Source: Bacteroidales bacterium (GTDB lineage: Bacteria > Bacteroidota > Bacteroidia > Bacteroidales > ML635J-15). Taken from it: a stretch of 6,140 nucleotides of DNA. Of the stretch, positions 1 to 3,983 are shown in pieces (the stretch's first letter is position 1; every line of letters begins with the position of its first letter). Position numbers and translations under genes: made by a program. Where the stretch lies: NCBI GenBank assembly GCA_028696755.1, contig JAQVGK010000229.1, forward strand, positions 1 through 6,140. The letters run 5' to 3'. Under the pieces are notes generated by a model. That model was not told the DNA's origin. It was given only the letters and a program-made list of their open reading frames with translations, and ran no database searches.

Positions 1-215
1 GTGCGAGTAGAATTATCTCTGAAGTTGGATATTGCAAGACCTGAATCGAAAACACGAGTCGAGATATTCTGTGCTCTCATCTCTTTTAATATAGCTGCAA
101 CTTCGAGAATCGCGCGTAATTCTTGTTCACTTTTTTCCCAAGTCAGTAAAAAATCTTTTTTATAAAGATTGGTTTTAAGCTTTCTTAAAGCCTCTATTCT
201 TTCTGATGTCATCAT
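1..215 (-). CDS. ygeW: YgeW-like knotted carbamoyltransferase, 5' part only
   Basis: This is the N-terminal 71 codons of a minus-strand gene that runs off the left window edge. The reading frame begins with two consecutive ATG codons (215-213 and 212-210) and stays open to base 1. The translation contains KKDFLLTWEKSEQEL, then LKEMRAQNIST, and ends in FRDNSTR(T). From memory this follows E. coli YgeW almost position by position (KDFLLTWEQ, LRAENISTKVF, FRDNSTRTR). The STRT motif is the carbamoyl-phosphate-binding loop of the aspartate/ornithine transcarbamylase superfamily. YgeW is a knotted-fold member whose acceptor substrate is not firmly established; it occurs with ygeX/ygeY and purine-catabolism genes. 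The protein should be cytoplasmic and about 390-400 aa when complete. It lies 38 nt downstream of ygeY with no promoter-like sequence between, so the two are probably co-transcribed. The family call is strong; the acceptor-binding half cannot be seen. Confidence 0.9.
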   Translation of the reverse strand, partial: MMTSERIEALRKLKTNLYKKDFLLTWEKSEQELRAILEVAAILKEMRAQNISTRVFDSGLAISNFRDNSTR

Positions 216-253
216 ATTGTTAATTGTTAGGTTTAAATAGTGAGAAGTGCAAC

Positions 254-1453
254 TTACTTTGTCATTTCGTAAGCAAATGCAGCATAAAAAGCTGCTGCAA
301 TAACAAGGTCTTTAACTGGTACTTTTTCGTTTGGAGCGTGAGCCAAAACTTCGTTACCAGGACCAAATCCTATAGTTGGAATTCCATAAGTTCCACAAGT
401 CATAATACCATTGGTAGAGAATGTCCATTTGTCAACTTTTGGTGCTGAGCCAAATAAATTTTTATAAGTATTTACACCAGTCTGCACAATTTCATGATTT
501 TCTGCCATTTTCCAGGTTGGATAATATTTTTCCATTCCATACTTAAGTCCGGTATATGCAATCTCCATATAATCAAGAACTTCAACTTTGGCATTCATAC
601 CTTTTACAAGTTCTTCGATTTCTTTAACAGCCGATTCCTTGGTTTCGCCCCAGGTAAGACGACGGTCGAGGTGAATACGAGCGTAGTCGGCAACGGCACA
701 AAGCGAAGGAGAACCCGAAATTATTTCTGAAATTGTGACACTGCCTTTACCAAGAAACTCATCATAAGCCAATCTTTCGTTTAGCTTTTCGATTTCGAGA
801 GCTGCTTTAGATGCCATATAAATTGCATTTTTCCCACGTTCGGGAGCCGATCCGTGTGATGAAACACCGTAAAAATGAACATGAATTTCCATGCGACCAC
901 GATGTCCTCGATAGATATTAAGATTTGTAGGTTCGGTGCTGATTACGAAATCGGGTTTAATTTTTTCTTCCTCAACAATATATTTCCAGCATAGACCATC
1001 GCAATCTTCTTCCATAACGCTGCCAACAAAGTAAATTGTTAAGTCGCGGTCGAAAGCAAGTTCTTTAAGAATACGACCCGAAGTTACAAAAGCTGCCGGA
1101 CCACCTTCCTGATCAACGGTACCACGACCATGCACAAAACCGTCTTTTATCTCACCACCAATAGGGTCAAAACTCCAGTTGTCAAGATTGCCAAGATCAA
1201 CAGTATCCATATGACCGTCAATTGCTAGAATTTTTTTACCGTTACCGATGCGACCGATAACGTTTCCAAGTCCGTCAATTTTTACTTCGTCGAAACCAGC
1301 TTCTTCCATCTGGCGTTTAAGCTCGAGCTGTACATCTTTCTCCTGCGTACTAAGGGATTTTATTTTTACAAGCTTAGATAAGTTCTTAGCAGTATAATCA
1401 CTATATTTCTCAGAGAGTTCTCTGATTTTAAATAAATTTCTTCCATACCTCAA
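254..1453 (-). CDS. ygeY: YgeY-family M20 metallohydrolase (selenium/purine-catabolism linked)
   Basis: A 399-aa zinc-dependent amidohydrolase/peptidase of the M20 family, YgeY branch. Visible metal-site residues are H81 and D83 (GHMDTVD), D114 (GRGTVDQEGG), the pair E148-E149 (MEEDCDGLCW, general base plus ligand), E174 (STEPT) and H372 (AHAPNEK). H200 lies in the HGSAPERG lid-domain motif. DEFLGKG, RRLTWGE and DKWTFSTNG match E. coli YgeY as I recall it, as does the overall length. The exact substrate is unknown; the family is tied by gene context to anaerobic purine/uric-acid use and to 2,3-diaminopropionate metabolism. It is the first gene of a unit with ygeW, followed by a 38-nt gap. The chosen start is TTG at 1453: no in-frame ATG occurs upstream before a TAA at about 1480, and the first internal in-frame ATG is residue 49, too late for the fold. 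An out-of-frame ATG at 1446 suggests an alternative (see findings). Function class is secure; the start is not. Confidence 0.93.
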   Translation of the reverse strand: MRYGRNLFKIRELSEKYSDYTAKNLSKLVKIKSLSTQEKDVQLELKRQMEEAGFDEVKIDGLGNVIGRIGNGKKILAIDGHMDTVDLGNLDNWSFDPIGGEIKDGFVHGRGTVDQEGGPAAFVTSGRILKELAFDRDLTIYFVGSVMEEDCDGLCWKYIVEEEKIKPDFVISTEPTNLNIYRGHRGRMEIHVHFYGVSSHGSAPERGKNAIYMASKAALEIEKLNERLAYDEFLGKGSVTISEIISGSPSLCAVADYARIHLDRRLTWGETKESAVKEIEELVKGMNAKVEVLDYMEIAYTGLKYGMEKYYPTWKMAENHEIVQTGVNTYKNLFGSAPKVDKWTFSTNGIMTCGTYGIPTIGFGPGNEVLAHAPNEKVPVKDLVIAAAFYAAFAYEMTK

Positions 1454-1472
1454 AATTTTAGAAAAATGAGGA

Positions 1473-1503
1473 CAAAATTACGGAAAAAAGTAATACAGAA
1501 AAA
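1473..1503 (-). promoter_or_regulatory. Probable ygeY promoter (Bacteroidota type)
   Basis: On the minus strand a perfect TAnnTTTG -7 box (TAATTTTG) occupies 1480-1473. Nineteen bases upstream, TTTT at 1503-1500 is a weak match to the -33 TTTG. A transcription start a few bases downstream of the -7 box would leave a leader of only about 10-20 nt before the TTG at 1453 or the ATG at 1446. This supports a translation start in that small interval. The -33 match is imperfect in an AT-rich region. Confidence 0.5.
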
Positions 1504-1538
1504 GACTTGTTAAAAACTTATTTGGGTTCGAGCAACGC

Positions 1539-1747
1539 TTATACTCAACCTCCATGGAATTTTGTAATATAAACCGTATCTTTTGAGCCAACTCTTCTTC
1601 ATTTCGGCAAGCTCAATGCATCGCAAAAATTATTACCATAGCTGCTGCCCCCGAATTACGCGGCAGGTTATGCAAAGATTTTTTTCATCGATTAGTCTCA
1701 AAATCTACAAGTTTCTAAATAAAAAATCCCAGAGAGGTTGAGTATAA
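1539..1747. repeat. 209-bp segment bounded by perfect 14-bp inverted repeats
   Basis: The left arm TTATACTCAACCTC (1539-1552) is exactly the reverse complement of the right arm GAGGTTGAGTATAA (1734-1747). The 181 bases between carry no convincing gene. Terminal inverted repeats with a short non-coding centre resemble a miniature inverted-repeat element or the relic of an insertion sequence. No target-site duplication is evident in the immediate flanks (the left flank ends GCAACGC, the right begins CAATTC), so mobility is only a suggestion. The arms are too far apart for a transcription terminator. Confidence 0.55.
1600..1618 (+). repeat. Diverged direct repeat, copy 1
   Basis: CATTTCGGCAAGCTCAATG here resembles CATTTCGGCTTCGCTCAAT at 1845-1863, differing by a few bases and one indel. 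Copy 1 lies inside the 1539-1747 inverted-repeat segment; copy 2 immediately precedes the heptamer palindrome. My recollection is that TTTCGGCNNCGCTCAAT-like words recur between genes in Bacteroidota genomes, which would make these pieces of a dispersed intergenic repeat. Confidence 0.4.
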
Positions 1748-1844
1748 CAATTCATTATTCAATTACGGAATTTACAAAAAAAAATCGTATGTATTTAGCT
1801 GGATGTAGGAACAATATAATAAAGAGGCTATGAATTAAAAACTG

Positions 1845-1863
1845 CATTTCGGCTTCGCTCAAT
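1845..1863 (+). repeat. Diverged direct repeat, copy 2
   Basis: This is the second copy of the CATTTCGGC...GCTCAAT word seen at 1600-1618. It sits 5 bases before the left arm of the 1869-2032 palindrome, so it may form the outer border of that element. Confidence 0.4.
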
Positions 1864-1868
1864 ACGGC

Positions 1869-2032
1869 GCATGGAGCATGGCGCATGGGGCTTAAATTGT
1901 ACAGAGAATAGCATTTGTGTTAATAAAAATATTGTGCTAAATTTTATAATAAGCAGAACCCCGCAGGGCTCACGCAAGTAATTTTATCTCTCGGTACAAA
2001 TCACTCCATGCTCCATGCCCCATGCTCCATGC
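1869..2032. repeat. Palindromic element with tandem GCATGGN heptamer arms
   Basis: The left arm (1869-1891) consists of three heptamers, GCATGGA, GCATGGC and GCATGGG, plus GC. The right arm is four inverted heptamers starting at 2004 (CTCCATG, CTCCATG, CCCCATG, CTCCATG) plus C. Bases 1869-1891 pair with 2010-2032 at 21 of 23 positions, and one mismatch would be a G-U pair in plus-strand RNA. A second stem lies further in: TTGTAC (1897-1902) with GTACAA (1994-1999), then GAGA (1904-1907) with TCTC (1989-1992). The centre is AT-rich apart from a small CCC/GGG hairpin near 1960. The whole is a large imperfect hairpin of about 164 bp ending 53 bases before the rfbB -7 box. No coding content is visible. 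Confidence 0.65.
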
Positions 2033-2061
2033 AAAAAGCTAAACGATAATTAAATTGGCAC

Positions 2062-2092
2062 TTTAAATATTTACAAAAAATCCTTATTTTTA
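2062..2092 (+). promoter_or_regulatory. Probable rfbB promoter
   Basis: TTTA at 2062-2065 (one mismatch to the -33 TTTG) is followed after 19 bases by TATTTTTA at 2085-2092 (one mismatch to TAnnTTTG). The spacing is typical of Bacteroidota promoters and predicts a very short leader before the ATG at 2110. Neither box is perfect and the region is AT-rich. Confidence 0.4.
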
Positions 2093-2109
2093 CCCACAAA
2101 AAAATAATT

Positions 2110-3165
2110 ATGGACAAAACCATTTTCATTACCGGAGGAGCAGGATTTATTGGGTCGCATGTTGTAAGGTTATTTGTAACGAAGTATCCACAATACAGAA
2201 TAGTAAATCTTGATAAGTTAACTTATGCAGGCAATCTGGAAAACTTGAAAGATATTGAGCAAAACGAAAATTATGTTTTCGAAAAAGTAGATATTGTTGA
2301 TTCAAAATCATTAAATGAACTTTTCGCAAAATATAATCCCGACGGAGTCATTCATCTCGCAGCAGAGTCGCATGTTGATCGCAGCATCAGCAATCCCACC
2401 GAATTCATTTTTACAAATATTGTTGGCACCGTTAACTTGCTAAATGCAGCTCGTACTTGTTGGAAAGACAATGCGGAAGGAAAACGTTTTTATCACATAT
2501 CTACTGATGAAGTTTATGGTTCGCTGGGTGATGAAGGTTTTTTCACCGAAGAAACTCGTTACGATCCTCGTTCACCATACTCAGCATCAAAAGCGAGTTC
2601 GGATCATTTGGTGAGAGCATACAATCATACTTTTAGTTTACCTGCAGTTATTTCAAACTGTTCGAATAACTACGGACCAAATCATTTTCCCGAAAAGCTT
2701 ATTCCCTTAGCAATCAACAATATCAAAAACATGAAACCGATACCAGTTTATGGCAAAGGCGAAAATGTTCGTGACTGGCTTTATGTAATTGATCACGCAA
2801 GAGCAATAGATACAATTTTCCATAACGGACGTGATGGCGAAACCTACAATATTGGAGGCAACAACGAATGGAAAAATATTGATCTTATTCATAAGCTTTG
2901 CGAAGTTATGGACAAAAAACTCGATCGCACACCTGGAACATCTGCATCGTTAATTACTTTTGTTCAGGATCGTGCTGGTCACGACCTTCGTTATGCAATT
3001 GACAGCACCAAACTTATGACAGAACTTGGCTGGAAACCATCCTTGCAATTCGAAGAAGGAATTGAAAAAACTGTTGATTGGTATCTTGAAAATGAAGCAT
3101 GGCTCAACAATGTTGTGTCGGGAGGGTATCAAAAATATTACGATGAGATGTACAACAATCGTTAA
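2110..3165 (+). CDS. rfbB: dTDP-glucose 4,6-dehydratase
   Basis: A 351-aa cytoplasmic short-chain dehydrogenase/reductase converting dTDP-D-glucose to dTDP-4-keto-6-deoxy-D-glucose, the second step towards dTDP-L-rhamnose and other deoxysugars of surface polysaccharide. The Rossmann NAD-binding motif G9xxG12xxG15 is at the N-terminus. HLAAESHVDRS spans 82-92 and STDEVYG 131-137, giving the family's catalytic T132, D133 and E134. Y157 and K161 form the YxxxK pair in SPYSASK. Substrate-domain signatures are NNYGP (186-190), FPEKLIPL (193-200), RDWLYV (221-226) and DRAGHDLRYAID (287-298). Length matches RfbB/RmlB (about 350-360 aa), so the gene appears complete and intact. The ATG at 2110 puts the Rossmann motif at the expected distance. 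The gene has its own promoter-like sequence, and no rmlA, rmlC or rmlD gene is adjacent in this window. UDP-sugar dehydratases of the same superfamily are the main alternative; the motifs favour RmlB. Confidence 0.95.
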   Translation: MDKTIFITGGAGFIGSHVVRLFVTKYPQYRIVNLDKLTYAGNLENLKDIEQNENYVFEKVDIVDSKSLNELFAKYNPDGVIHLAAESHVDRSISNPTEFIFTNIVGTVNLLNAARTCWKDNAEGKRFYHISTDEVYGSLGDEGFFTEETRYDPRSPYSASKASSDHLVRAYNHTFSLPAVISNCSNNYGPNHFPEKLIPLAINNIKNMKPIPVYGKGENVRDWLYVIDHARAIDTIFHNGRDGETYNIGGNNEWKNIDLIHKLCEVMDKKLDRTPGTSASLITFVQDRAGHDLRYAIDSTKLMTELGWKPSLQFEEGIEKTVDWYLENEAWLNNVVSGGYQKYYDEMYNNR

Positions 3166-3192
3166 TCATTTGGCAGATTGACAACAAATCCT

Positions 3193-3220
3193 TTTGCAAT
3201 TACATTTTTTACTAATTTTG
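3193..3220 (+). promoter_or_regulatory. Probable promoter of the YgjV/GNAT-like gene
   Basis: TAATTTTG at 3213-3220 is a perfect TAnnTTTG -7 box, 21 bases before the ATG at 3242. TTTG at 3193-3196 is a perfect -33 word, but the 16-base spacer is a little shorter than the usual 19 or so. It lies in the 76-base gap after rfbB, suggesting the downstream gene can be transcribed independently. Confidence 0.5.
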
Positions 3221-3241
3221 CCGGCTAAAATTTAAAAGATT

Positions 3242-3865
3242 ATGGAATTAACTGCAATTCAGGTAGTTGGTTATGTTGCTTCTTTGATAATTGCCATTTC
3301 GATGACGATGAATTCTATTGTTAAGTTTAGATGGATAAATTTAATTGGTGCTATCACATTTTCAACTTATGGTTTCGTTTTAGGAGCGTATCCTGTAGGA
3401 ATATTAAACGCATTCATTGTTTCCGTGGATTTGTATTATCTGTATAAAATCTATTCGAAAAAGGAAGTATTTGAGACTCTCGAAGCTCGCGCCGAAAACA
3501 GATATCTGATTCGTTTTATGCAATTTCACGATGCTCAAATTCAGAAGTTTTTCCCCGGATTTAGCTATATTCCCGAAATGAATACAGTAAGTTTTTTCAT
3601 CCTTCGTGACATGTCGGTGGCTGGAATTTTTCTTGCTCACAGAATAAACAACGACACACTAATGGTGGGATTAGATTATGTAATTCCTGAATATCGCGAC
3701 TTTAAAAACGGTAGATATGTCTATCTTAGATTAAAGAAAAAGTTTATTGAATCGGGCTGCACAAAAGTTGTAGCTTCGGGCACGAGTAAAGAATATATCA
3801 AGTACCTAAAAAAGCTTGGGTTTAAAGAAAATTCTGAAGGGCTTTATGAGATGAGCCTAGTTTAG
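3242..3865 (+). CDS. YgjV-like membrane domain fused to a GNAT-like domain
   Basis: A 207-aa protein in two parts. Residues 1-71 hold three predicted membrane helices (about 6-24, 31-49 and 51-69). WINLIGAITFSTYGFVLGAYPVGILNAF recalls one half of the E. coli YgjV family, an inner-membrane family of unknown function. A charged linker (72-90) leads to a soluble part (about 90-207) with GNAT acyltransferase character: IPEYRDFKNGRYVYLRLKK resembles the acetyl-CoA loop and following helix, and CTKVVASGTSKEYIKYLKKLGFKE resembles the strand and helix of motif B. The usual R/QxxGxG/A loop is degenerate, so acetyl-CoA binding is uncertain. By the positive-inside rule, K28, R30 and the KIYSKK segment would put the GNAT part in the cytoplasm. 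It starts 76 nt after rfbB, has its own promoter-like boxes, and converges on the peptidase gene. Neither a substrate nor a pathway can be assigned. Confidence 0.8.
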   Translation: MELTAIQVVGYVASLIIAISMTMNSIVKFRWINLIGAITFSTYGFVLGAYPVGILNAFIVSVDLYYLYKIYSKKEVFETLEARAENRYLIRFMQFHDAQIQKFFPGFSYIPEMNTVSFFILRDMSVAGIFLAHRINNDTLMVGLDYVIPEYRDFKNGRYVYLRLKKKFIESGCTKVVASGTSKEYIKYLKKLGFKENSEGLYEMSLV

Positions 3866-3871
3866 GGTTTT

Positions 3872-3961
3872 GTAAGCAGTAAGCGGTGGTCGGTATGTCG
3901 GTAATTGTGCCGTGATTAAGCATCCTGCTTATTTTACTATAATTTACTGACCACCGCTTAC
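3872..3961. repeat. Palindromic element between convergent genes
   Basis: GTAAGCGGTGGTC (3879-3891) is the exact reverse complement of GACCACCGCTTAC (3949-3961). Overlapping this, TTTTGTAAGC (3868-3877) could instead pair with GCTTACAAAA (3956-3965), so two alternative outer stems exist. Inside the loop, TAAGCA-TCC-TGCTTA (3917-3931) is a perfect 6-bp hairpin followed by ATTTT. The left side reads as heptamer-like units beginning with GT: GTAAGCA, GTAAGCG, GTGGTCG, then GTATGTCG. It occupies most of the 118-base gap between converging genes, where a bidirectional terminator would be expected. The 57-base loop and lack of a T-tract after the outer stem make it a poor classical terminator. Confidence 0.6.
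3917..3934 (+). terminator. Possible weak terminator hairpin after the YgjV/GNAT-like gene
   Basis: A 6-bp perfect stem (TAAGCA/TGCTTA) with a 3-base loop is followed by ATTTTAC, 51 bases past the stop codon of the plus-strand gene. The stem has only two G-C pairs and the T-run is short, so intrinsic termination would be weak. Confidence 0.3.
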
Positions 3962-3983
3962 AAAAAACACAGATTCCCCAATA

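Larger units (their letters stand above)
1454..2109. other. Long intergenic region between divergent ygeY and rfbB
   Basis: These 656 bases separate divergently transcribed genes and hold no credible protein gene; reading frames are short and interrupted on both strands. The content is the two outward promoters at the edges, two inverted-repeat structures (1539-1747 and 1869-2032) and a diverged direct repeat (1600-1618 and 1845-1863). The stretch 1748-1844 is AT-rich and shows nothing I can name. No tRNA, riboswitch or attachment site was recognised. Confidence 0.7.

Noticed and set aside
1..215. Ornithine or aspartate carbamoyltransferase (argF/pyrB)
   Set aside because: The STR(T) motif is shared, but KDFLLTWE at residues 20-27 and the FRDNSTRT context fit YgeW better, and the neighbour is ygeY.
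224..730. Plus-strand open frames opposite ygeY
   Set aside because: They are antisense shadows of a gene with complete M20 motifs; their translations are rich in Cys, Phe and Ser and resemble no family.
1616..1741. Small plus-strand frame of 41 codons with many basic residues
   Set aside because: It lies entirely within the inverted-repeat segment, ends inside the right arm, has no ribosome-binding or promoter signal, and its composition (MHRKNYYHSCC...) looks like translated non-coding DNA.
1869..2032. CRISPR array
   Set aside because: The repeats are 7-base tandem units without spacers, in opposite orientations in the two arms, and no cas genes are present.
2147..3640. Minus-strand open frames opposite rfbB and the YgjV/GNAT gene
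   Set aside because: All are short (60-78 codons), antisense to well-supported genes and without recognisable domains.
3879..3961. Strong bidirectional intrinsic terminator
   Set aside because: The 13-bp outer stem has a 57-base loop and is not followed by a T-tract on either strand; only the small inner hairpin has a short T-run.
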